Below are positions 29,101 through 41,100 of a stretch of DNA of 64,000 bases, piece by piece. Numbering within the stretch: the stretch's first letter is position 1; every line of letters begins with the position of its first letter. A program made the translations under genes and the position numbers. Source of the stretch: Ascaris suum (lineage: Eukaryota; Nematoda; Chromadorea; Rhabditida; Ascarididae); assembly GCA_013433145.1 (NCBI GenBank), contig CM024169.1, positions 13,462,817 to 13,526,816 of the forward strand. Reading direction: 5' to 3'. Under the pieces are notes generated by a model. The model was not told the origin of the DNA, ran no database searches, and worked only from the letters and a program-made list of their open reading frames with translations.

Positions 29101-32100
29101 TGCAAATTTACCGCTTTGAAGAAGAGAGAAGAAAAAAGATTTTTGCATAGAGTTCGATAGCATAGGTCACCTAAATCGTTGATTGAATTTTAGCTGCTAT
29201 GGGAGCTGCTCAATTACTGAATCGACGTTCAACGGATCAATCGATGGTGAGCCCACCGAGTTTGAACTCGGTATGTGGAAAAAAAAATCTCTTTGATTTT
29301 TGATTCTTCACAAGCCATATTTATGGTTTATGATTGTTTGAATGCGTGATCCCCTTGTAGTGAAATTTGAATGGAGAGTAAAAATTGTGCGAGAGATAGA
29401 TGAACTTTGAACTTTTTTTGAAGTTGATTTCTGCGCCATCAATATCGCCGCGGTTCTACATATATCCATCTTTATTTGATGGCTACTGTCTATTTCGGGG
29501 TGTATGTTTATCTTTTTTTTTTGCGCATTATTTTCCATTTCATATTTTTGCGGATATTTCTTATCATAATTGAATGAATTTTTCCCCCACAATAGTTGTG
29601 AATGTTTTTTTTTTTTGAGATGTGATTTTTTTAGATGATAGACGACAAAGTAAAGGTAAGTAAAAATGGTGCTATGGTTGAACGGACGCGTATAATCGCG
29701 TTCGTTGGTTTTTCAGATGCTAAGCCCTTCGGGATCGACGGTCTCACCATCGGTGCTTTCCTCTTCCTCTCCCGATTCACCCACCCGCGGCGCTATTCTT
29801 GGTCTACCTCATATTGACAATAACACTGATGCGGTCAGCGCTTTTTTGCCTCATTGCCATGAGAATGATAGAGAAACTTTTGGCAAATCTTTTTCTAGTG
29901 CTGCTCTTCAAGACTTATTACAATAATGCTGCATTTGAATAGTCAGAAATCCATGAGGTCGAAACTAACTCCAACTTTTCGACATTTTAGGCGATATTTA
30001 AGAGAAAAGGATGCAGACATGCGGAAAAAAAAAATGAATAAGAGCAGTCTCCGAAACGCCTCGACATTCTCGCAGAAAAATTTTCTAGCTATGCGCTTGG
30101 TACCGAGTAATGTGCTTAGCAAAAACATGAACCGCATACAGCCGACTTAAGTGACGTAAATCAGCTAGACACCTATATGAACATAGCCGATTTACTAATT
30201 GCTAGGTAGATAAAAAGCGCCTTAGGGGAGGAGAAGGATTTCCACGATGAAAACGTATTCAAGATTTATGTCTCCATGTGGAGGGTGAAAAAATGACCGG
30301 TGAAGTCACCGTTGGTGATTGATCGAAGGGTGCTCACAATTTTATTTTATGATTAATTCGCTCGAAATTGATGCTCTTCTCTACAAACTATTTACTGTTG
30401 AGGTCAACGATAAAGGAGGGGAATAATCAGATAAGTTTTTATCATTTTCGAATGATAGCTTATAAAAAAAGAATGAAGTTTAATAGGAGGGAACCGTTGA
30501 ATGTGAAAAAAAAAAAAAAAAGTTCTCTAGACTATATAATAATTGTTCTATAGGAAGCAATGAATTAGAGATTAACGTTTTCTAATTGCATTAACAATTA
30601 GAAAATGTTTATCAATTGATATTATTTAAATGAAAACGAAATGATAAAGAGATTCTTAAGGTGATAATATTTTATGAATTTTTATTGCATATAAATTTCA
30701 TAAAATAGTAAAGGGGATTATCTAATATATTTGCATAAAATTAGATGATATTTTTCAATGATTTTTATGTTAAATGTATTAACATTCAATCATATGAAAG
30801 CATTTATTTTTTTTTTCAACCATTTTATTCACTATTCTAATTGTAATGTCGAGTAAAGATTTCTCTCAAATATATTATTTGATACAGTTGATTTATTATA
30901 CTTATAGAGCACATCATGATGGCAATATGGTAGTAGTTTTGTGATTATATTTGCATACGTCTGGCATCAAAGGCTATAGTTACTAGGTTTGTCGATAGAT
31001 ACGATGAGGTATAGGTTGTCAGGATATTTGTGCTCATTGGTTATGAACCGAAAGATTGAGGTTATGCAGATTCTTATATGGTTACGATCTGTATGTATAT
31101 ATTTTTAGTATGAGTCGAATATGATGCGTCTGCAACGGCAGCAGGCGGCTGCCGCAAATGCAGCCTATGCAAATATGCGGCGGAACAGCTGCGGTCCAGG
31201 ACTTCCATCAGGTGCAGCGACGGCGGTCTCTCCACTAACACGACCAGCTGATCAGTTCATGATCAAAGGTGTGTTTCATGATTTCTTCTGAAGCACCATT
31301 TCACCTTTATGCGTTTCATTCATAATACATTCTTCTCTATGTTTCTTCTTATTTCTCTTAGCGTTCCTAATTTTTCCTCGTTTATGGGCTTCGCCATTCT
31401 GCATAAGCCTTTGCTGCGACAGTATGCTAGCTTTCTCTTGAACGTGAGTATCGCCTTTACTTCAAACACAAGCCGCTTCATCCCGAGTGGGGTGGTTTTT
31501 CCTCGATTATGCAGTCACTTTCAAATTTTGCTCTCCCTTTCTGTGAGGCGTCGATCATTGGGATGTGACAAGTTGAGAAAGTCGTTAAGTTGGACGGCTT
31601 ATAAATGGTCAGTTTGCACGACACGTGTAGATTAAATAGCTACAAAGTCTTAGGTAAGCCTTTGTCATTTCAGTGACATTATAATCAAGCCGCACTCAGT
31701 TGAGCCATGAAATTTGAGATGCAAATAATTCAATCAGTTTGAGCCGCGTGAAATTCATTCTCAGCTTTGCTCTTGACGTGTGAAAACGTGGATTCTGAAC
31801 ACGGACACTTGCGCTATTAGGTAGCTACATAAAAGAGAGAGGTCTGGCTACAGCACAACTCATATCGCTGAGAGCTACACGTTAATGGAAAGACAGTACA
31901 GTGAGTATACCAATGCGGGAATTGCGTCACAGATAGTTGTCTTAAAATGCGGATAACTGCACAATTAAATTTTCTTTGACTGGACACTTGCGCCACGGGG
32001 GATTTGAACTTGAAAGCAGTCGTTTGTGATGTGGGTATTTATGCCGTGGGACATGTCGGTGCGGACACTTGCGCCCTCATGGCGCAGTCATCCATGCAGA

Positions 32101-35100
32101 AAAATTTCAACTACAGAAATGTTCAAGCCTTAGCGCAACGCTTAAGCACCTATTAGCATCCATTATCCACCAGTTTAGTTGCGCCGTTCCATTCATAGAT
32201 GCCCCATGGCACGACCATGAATCCGGTAAACGTTCAACCTCATAGGCTTCCACAGTAACCATGCTATTGGCAATCCATGGTACTTATGTGGCTTGCGCAT
32301 CATTACACCGTTACATAGTAGTTGATCTATACCGCCGAACAATTTGCGGTTGAAGTATGCGCGGTCATATGCGTACGGCAGCTCAAATCCACGTCATTCG
32401 GTTATGATTGACTCAAATATACGACTAGTTGAAATGTATGTGGCAAATTTTTTAAAGCTCGAAACATGCGTGGCGCAGCTGTAATAAAACCTTGGTGACC
32501 ATAGCGAAAATAATTCGCAGCCCGTTCCAAGTTGCGTCGTACTTACCAACTTTAATTAACCAATAGGGATTTTATGGCGTTATGGCTGCAACTTCTTGTA
32601 TGCTTATTACAAATATCATGGATTTTTTGCTTATTTACTGTTTATAATCTTCGTGAACGAAGTTGCTGAGTTCTGCACTTGGCCATCTTTGTCCTCACGA
32701 AGATTTTCCCATATGACACAATCGCCTTGCTGTTTAGCTAAGAGGTTTTATTTATTATAATATAAGCGTTTCGATAATTGGCATATAACAACGTCCCATA
32801 AAATTCGGTGGACCGGGTCGGTCGATAGTTTAACCGATCGGTGGAGGAAATTGAATGCTGGAACCGATTCGGTCAGTTGAATATCAAGGGATTTACCGAC
32901 CAAGAGGTTCTCGCTAAGAATTGTTTCGGCGGAACAATATGCAAAAAGGGATCGTTAAATGCGGACCGCACTGCCGCGCGATACTATGCCTTGCTCTGCA
33001 GCGTTCTTTCTTTTCTCGCTGCTCATCTCAAAATTTGAAGCGCATAGATGGGTTAGCTTCATTATGTGTATATAAGCTGCGATTATGTATTGCATAATGA
33101 TTGCTGTAGTAGGTTTATGGTTCCCATTTTATGGCTATAGCTTATAGAACCAGTGAATTCATTAGTGATCTTGATGAGCATTCGTTTAGATCCTGTATGA
33201 GGTAGCTGCAGCATCGTAATTAAATACAGGACGTTTGTGATAGGTCTGTGTTGATAGTGCTTTCAATATATCGTTAGTCATGTCAAATATGCAGCAACTT
33301 ATAGGTGACGGAAGAGATCAAAAACCAGCATAAGCACTGCTGATCATTGGGTTTTTTTCTGGTTGGTGGCAGGCATGTAACGAATTTTAAGAATTTTTTC
33401 TTTTTCAGACAAGAGCATTCTTGGACTTTTAGAGGTAGGAAAATTTTTTTCATAGTTTTGAAGGGAGAGGGAAGAAAGAGAGAGTGAGAGTTAGAAAAAT
33501 GAGCATTGTGGATTGATATTGGCAGGCGAGCCACACGTGACGATGTCGGTTGAAGAGTATCAGGCGCTGCTGAAGGCGGCCAAGGCGGGCGGTGCGGTCC
33601 TTCCCAATGGTAATACCACTCTCGCGCCTTCGTTGACCACCACATTCGACGACGTGAAGCGTAATGTCTATTCACCAACCGAGCACGAATCCCTTATGAG
33701 CATCGGCAACAGTCACGGAATAATTCGTCCCACACTAATACAAGGAGCTCGTAAGCCAAATTCCAGCAATCTTTGTTTTTCACGCTCCATCGCAGATGCA
33801 GTACTCTGTTAGCCCAGTTCCTTGCAGGTCAAGGTTCTTCGCACCTAGTCAATACCGGGTCAGGGAAGGGGAATAAAAACCATGTGACAAACCTTAGTAG
33901 TAAGTCCGCGCTGATTTTGAGGTTTCAACTCGAATCAAGTGTGCCTACTATGAGATATCAGAATTGTCCATCTGTATGAAGAGGGTATTTCCCTTACATA
34001 CGGTTGCCGGTATGGTTAGTCGTTGATGTGGGAGATTCGATTACTAAATTTTTTCCTTAGTCATCACTTTCTGCTCGAAATGGCTGTCGAGGTAGTAGTA
34101 CTACCCTTAGTTTCATCTCAGTAGCGAGCTTCATTCATTAAACAGCTAATCGATATTATAATGCATGAAAGGTGTTTTAAACGATCAAATACGTTGAGAT
34201 GCCTCCATTGGCTTTTTCTGCGAAAATTTACGAAGTTCGTCCAAGATGAGCAGACTGCGAAATTATTCCTTATGTGCAGCTATATCCTACCCGGAGGGAT
34301 GCTCCGTACGTCACTCTGCACAGTGTTGAACGTTTGCAGCAATCGCCGACTATACGGAACTGAGTGTTGCGGCAGCGAATGTTCCTCGAGCAGCTTTCAA
34401 GCTGACGCCTGATATGGAGAAGAAAGTGAAATATATGCATGATACGATTCATGATGAACTTAACCTCGAGTCTCCTAAGGCCACCTCGGAACCAGAAGCA
34501 CTTAAGGTGAATGCTTCCTCTATTGGTGTGAATGTCTACAATTGGTGAGGATCGACGTAATATTCTTACGTGGAAGAGTTCCCCACTAATAGTTTTTTGC
34601 TGAAAATGCTTTGTTCGCACTGGGTTTTTTGGGGGGGGGGGGGGAATTTCCCATCTTTGAGAGACTTTATTTTCGAATCGTCCATTTTCTTATGAAGTGC
34701 GGAATATACATTTATTATTGCAATTGTTTTGGAGCTATTAGAAATTTAACGTTTTATTTTCTATGAGAAATTCGAACGATTTTTTTCATTTTGATAGCAG
34801 AATGTTTCATTAAGTAAGCTTTAAAAAGTATTTTTCCAATTCGAAGATTTGAATTCACAGTGGTCATCAATCCTTTAAAAATCAGCATTCAGTTGAAGTT
34901 GAAATTTAATTTCCGTTGGGGAGTTCAGCAAACGAAAGCCAAATGCTTTGTATTATTTGGCATTTGTTGAAGCTAAGCGGATCACTATTGAACATATTAT
35001 CAACGTTACGTTCTTCGTTTGAATATTTCTTGCTATAGACTTGTGTTTAGGATATAATTAGTAAAATGAACGTTTATATTTATTTTCGAGGCTATGCTTT

Positions 35101-38100
35101 CAGGCAGCGATCTATCGTGAAGGAGAATCGAAGCTCAATTATCAGTTGAACTCAGCTGAGCTACGCGCTCTTGATATTGTAAGCATTTGAAAAAAGCTTT
35201 ACTCAAATCTAGTGAATTTAATAGTGTGGGGATGAAAAGAAGCATTTTTCAAGCTTTATCGAATTGATTTAATAGTGGTGAACGATACGATAATAAGACG
35301 ATTGATATTCTCATAAATGCTGAATAAGAAAATGCTAAAAATGGGGGAGGGGGGGGGGGGGAGGGGGGATTGACAGTTGAAATTAGCTGCAATTCGTAGA
35401 GGAATTGTTTGAAATAGGATAGATTAGCAGTCGAAGATTGTATTCATTGTTCGCCAAATAATATAATGATAATAAGAGATGAATAATGCAACATGAAAGT
35501 GTTAAAATATCGTCGAGTTTTGATCGAAATTTTAGATGCGTTTTGCAATTTCAACTTGCAAAATTTTAGATGGAGTTACGAATTTATAGACGTTTTCATA
35601 ACTTTCTTGTTGTTTATTAGATTTAACAATTGCTGAAATTTTTTCTTCGAAATGTTTGTTGTCTGAGTGTAATTGCATCTCATATTTTTTTGTATGATTA
35701 CCGTTCACATCAATACAAAATAATTGAAAATCTCTCGGTTATATTTTGCAAAAATCTTGAGAGGGAATGAATCCGTATCGCCGAATGATAGTTGCCCCAT
35801 TTCGTCGATGCTCAATTCTGAAAATATGTGAATAAACTTTGATTCATTGAGATGAGAAATGAAGATAGAACGCATTTTAAAGAAATCACTTCAACTTGTA
35901 AAATAATATGCTGGATATAGTTTTGTTTTATTTTATAAACGAAATGGACTCACTGCGGTATAGAGGCAATGATGTTGCTGTTGCGCAGTTTTATCCTTAT
36001 TCAGCCTTAATTTCTCTCCTCTCCAGGACATTATTTTCTTGAGTAGCTATTCTTCAATTTAATCCATCATTACTGATTTACTCGCCGAAATTCATAATTT
36101 AAAATAAAACTATTTTGCAAGAAGCCATTCTATATAGTCGTTAAGTTGCCGCCTGTGGAATCAACTATGGACCCTAAAAACTTTTATTTATTTTAGAGGA
36201 TTCACTTAAGTCGATTTAACTCCCATGCGATAAAAAGAGCAGCAAATTTTGATGCCGAATAAGCTTTAGATATTTCTATCCGAGCAGTTTTAAACTTCAA
36301 AGAGTTTTTTTTTCCTCGTCGAGAAAAAGATGTTTGCAGGTGCGCGATGCATTTGCTTGTATGAATGAGCCAATAGAAGACCCACGTAAAGCGGCTTGTC
36401 TGAAAAAGTCGGATCATAATCCGACAGATATACTCAACATTATGGATATCACCATGCGACGGCTCGTCAAAATGGCAAAGAAATTACCTTCATTCAACGA
36501 CCTCTCACAGGATGGGAAATTCGCCCTTCTTAAAGGTTACTGACGATTGTCTATTCAAAGCGGCGCCCCTTGTGACGACCTGAACCCAACACGTTTTTAC
36601 TACCAAATTCTGTTCTCATTCTATGATGAGAAGTAGAGTGGTGTGTGCCTGTGATCTCATGCACGAAAGCCTCTGCAACGTTTCGAGATCCTCGTGATTC
36701 GAGGGAACAGAGGCAATTGTGCCTGTGGCAATCCTGCTTTCTTGGGAAGAGTCTTTAAATAGATAACCTGATGCATATGCATGAGGCCTTTCGCGATCAC
36801 CTGAATGATTCACAGTTTTGCAAAGGCTTGTCCTTATCACAATTTTCCTCTTCGTGAGCGAGGAAGCTTTGCAAAATTCTCGAGAGTTGATGGAATACTA
36901 TCCCACTCATCGTTATATTGTAAGTGATGTTGTTCAAAGCGATGAGTTGAACACGATAATTTCTCACCAAAATTTATGTATGCATATTTTTCAATTAGAA
37001 ATACAATTTTGCGTTAAGGGACCGGAAATTTGTCGATACATTTATAACAGTGGTCGAGAAAAAATAACGAAATTTGAAGGGGTTTTTGTTTGCATGTGTC
37101 ACTTATTTGCATAATAAACTAACATTTAATCGACCGAATTGTTCCGTATAGTTTTCCCAACTGAATTTGCATATTTAGTCAGCATTTATTCATTGATCGC
37201 CTATTTTATTGCATCAGCAGTAAGCAAATTTTTGTGTTTTATAGAATGAAAGTCGACGGCTGTTAACTTCCTTGCATATCATTTTCAACGCTTCTCCACT
37301 AATATCCTTTGATTTTTTTGATTCACCATTGAGTAAATGTAGATAAATTGGATTTAGCGTTCATAATTTGGATGTGTCATTTAGGTGGCATGGTAGAGAT
37401 GTTAACGATGCGTGGTGTAACTCGTTTCGATATGGATCAGAAGTGCTGGAGAACGCCGGTCGTTCCAGAGCATTGTCACGTATCGTTGGGAATGTTTGAT
37501 CAATTGAAAGAGGGTCTACGAGATCAACAAAAAGACGGCTTTCTCAAGTATGAGCTCTCATATGCAGTTACTCATTTGTAATTCTCCTTTTCATGTTGCA
37601 AAGCGCTTTTCCATTGTTCATTTACTTGTTCCGTTTCTAGCTTTCAAGCTTCATTTGTCATAAGATGTCACCAGAAAAGAGCAAAGAGTAATTTCCGACT
37701 GAAAAATTTTCATATTTGTTTAAAAGAGGGAATGCTTTTATGCAAAAATTTTCATCCACTTATGAGAGTTTACGTTGATTTTAGAGATGGCATTTTGAAA
37801 TATTGCTATTAATGCGGACTTCTTTTGTAATGTTTTACTTAAAACGATGGGCTTGCGTGATTATCACTAAAATATTCCCAGCCAATTTAATTAAGAATTT
37901 CTTCGAATTTCTTTTCTATTTCCCACATGCTTCCAACTTCAAAGATTAAATATTTATTCGCCACCACATGAAATAAGGTATGGCGTGAAGAGGATGAGAA
38001 GAAATGAGGAATATGTCATCGGATATGTCATTGAGGCCAAAGAAGAAGTGATGTGACGGAATAAAAATGGGTGTGATACGAAGAAACAATAATAGAACTT

Positions 38101-41100
38101 GATGGAATTGATAACATTGATTGAAAATTCAGAACACAATAAATCGTTAAAATTCAAATAGAAAGCAAAGACAACTCAATAATCCGTTGAGACTTTTAGT
38201 ATGACTTTGAAAGCAGCGTAGTTAGGTAAAGTTCGCTTCATTTTTTTTTTGGGGGGGGGGGGGGGGAAACTGAGATAGCGACATTTGGGGGACAAATTCC
38301 TCGCCTTTATAAATTTATTCGGACTGTAAAAGAGAAGGTGGAAAACTCGTTGGAAGGTAAGTGTCTAAAATGCTTTTGAAAGGTGGTTCTTTACTAGGCA
38401 TCCATACACGAATCTTCTTTTATAGAGAATGTCCTCAATTTTCATCCCTGATAGCGATAAAATATCGAAATATTGCACGATAGGTTGGAGAAAACATGAA
38501 TGAATATTGTGGGGAAGAGGCGTCAAAAATATAACGTAGAAACTTGGCCGAACAATAAAATAGTCTCAGCCAGTGGAAATAAATACCCCCCATCAAGAAG
38601 TATCATAAAAAGATGAATTTCGAAATTCCGTTTTCTTTTAGATTCTGTCAATCGCTGCATCCAGATGTGCGGAACAATGAATTGGCGATCGACCTCATAG
38701 TGCTAATCGTATTGTTCGATTCGAATCGTGAGGCACTTATCGATCCAGCCGATAAGACCACCGTTGCTCGCCATTGTCAAGAATATCAAGCGCTTTTGCA
38801 TCGGTACGAAGGTTTTCATCATTTGCTTAACTATTTAACGAACGAGACTTTGCTATCTGAACACATACATCTATGAGAATTTCGGGCGCAGAAGAAAAAC
38901 ATTTTTAAATGTTGAATTCGTGGAAGCCAGATGTCCCAAGAAAAAACATGAGGATATATTTGGACATTGGAGATTCCGAATGAAATGAGCCGGTTCTATT
39001 CAAAAATAAACAATGCATTCCCTCTTCGTTCTTCGTTTTCTCAACGTTCTGCTTAAACGTTGAAGTGCTGCCTATGGATGAGCATATATGAATTGCCTAT
39101 AAATGGTCATTCTTTGAGTTTTCGAACCGGATAGGTTCACTCGGTCCTGGATTTTTGAAGCGGGCAGATCCTGGTTGTCACGACATGAAATGCTTGGCTG
39201 TCAATATATGGTCGTTTTAAAGTAACGCATGCTGTTCATGAGTGAGATTAAAGAATATTAGAAAAGTTTGTTAATGCGACGAGTTAACTGGTCATGCCCA
39301 TGATTATTTCTGCCTGTTACCAACATTCTGAAAAGAGAGGGGATGATTGTCCGAATGATACTGTGAAGATCTATAGGGAGCGTGATGCCAAATTTTTGAA
39401 TTTGAAGAAAAATTCAAGGTAGGATTGGATAACTTTAAGGATCGATCCGAGAGTGTGTTCTTCTTCTCTTACTGCATCTGGCTGCAAACTTCAGTTAAAC
39501 ACGCTGATCTTACTGCATTATTTCGCTAGCCTTTGGTCAGATATCGTCTTCTATGTTCACTTTCCTCGAATTCTTTATTCTCCTTGTTAGCCGTGTTTTT
39601 GATAGGTCTGCGTTTCCATACTTATCATTCATTCGCCGTTGTGCCGTTGAGATTACTTTCTTCCCTCATTCTGGCTTTTCATTACCTGGGCAAATCTTCC
39701 TGCAGTCACTTCCTTTCCTCGTTCTGGTTTTTCATCACCTATGCAAATCTTCCTGCGGTCACTTCCTTTCCTCGTTCTGGTCTTTCATCACCTGGGCAAT
39801 CCTACTTACTCGTGCACGTCTTCACGGCCCTTCAATCATCAAATGCGTTGCACACTGCGTGCGTCGGCGACGTAACAACTGACCATGCTTGCACGTGCGG
39901 GAGAAGAAAAGCGCACGCGTAGCGGTGATGCGTCTTGTCGATCACTCGCGAAGCGTTTATTGCTGCGTGTGTGTTTCGCTGTTGCGTTGAAACGTTGTGC
40001 TGATGTTAGCACGTTGAAGGGGCAGCCGGCTGCATTCAGTGTGCTTTTGACATTGGGCGATTGTTTGTGTTTCTGCTGCCGTGGGTGGCGCTAACGTCGC
40101 GACCGGTTTTTCGTTGTGTGCTGTGTCTTCATCTCTTCACTAAATGTAATGTTTTACATGGTGTTTTTATGTCCTGATTTCCCCTTGCTTGTGCTGTTTT
40201 TCGTGAGTGCTCCAGAGTGAGTATCCGTTGCTGCCAGCCGTTCACCCCGCGGTTGCAGATGTCAACATCGAGGAACGCGTCAGTCATACATACGAATCGT
40301 TGCGCTAGTGTGTGTGCCGCATGTGTGCGACATGCATATGTTTTGCATTGCATTGGCGCACTCCAGCTGTTTTTCATCACTGCCAACCCTCCGTATGGGC
40401 CCTTTTTATGTGCACGCTTAGGGGTGGGCTGCTGACAGCCGCATTCGCTTCTCTCAGGGGCCGTATATATGCGAAGCACTTTTTATGTGGCATGGCACAC
40501 GCTTTTTCCCTCGCTTTCACTGATTTGTTCAGGTGCATACACGGCTGTCGCTGAATAACAAGAAGTTGTGATCGTACTTGTCCTTTGAAGCTCATGTCTT
40601 CCCTACGAAACAATCCTTTCATCGGCTATCACAGGATACACTACCTGTGAAAACAAAAACAGCCAGTGAAACGTTTGCATGCGTTAACCGAATAGGTATC
40701 GGTTGAGTGAGACAAGAGGAGAATGTTATAGCGCGACTTGGCTCATGTCCTACATTTTATTGCAAAGCTACGAGGAGCTTCTCAATTGTTCCTGCCAAAA
40801 CGGGTACAAGCTTAAAAAAGGACGGCGAACAGTTTATAGTAGTAGTTATATAGAAAGATTTAAGGAGACACAGTGAAGGTATCGATTGGCTTTTTGCTAA
40901 TGCATGTCATCAATCAGGGGATTAATAAGGCACTGCTCGTGGTTCAACAATGGATGTTTTTTGTACAGCACTGTGAAAGAAGAGATCGTTTTAGCCCGAG
41001 ATGACAAAAAGTGTGCGGGCCGTTTTTGCTTTGCTATGTAAATCAATCATGCATGATATATGGAACGATCGTCGTTCTTCCTAAAGCCCGTTGTCTTTGC

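Noticed and set aside
39533..40622. Overlapping 70-129 codon frames on both strands
   Set aside because: No frame dominates, part is a 53-bp tandem repeat, and no domain is recognisable. Kept only as a composition anomaly.
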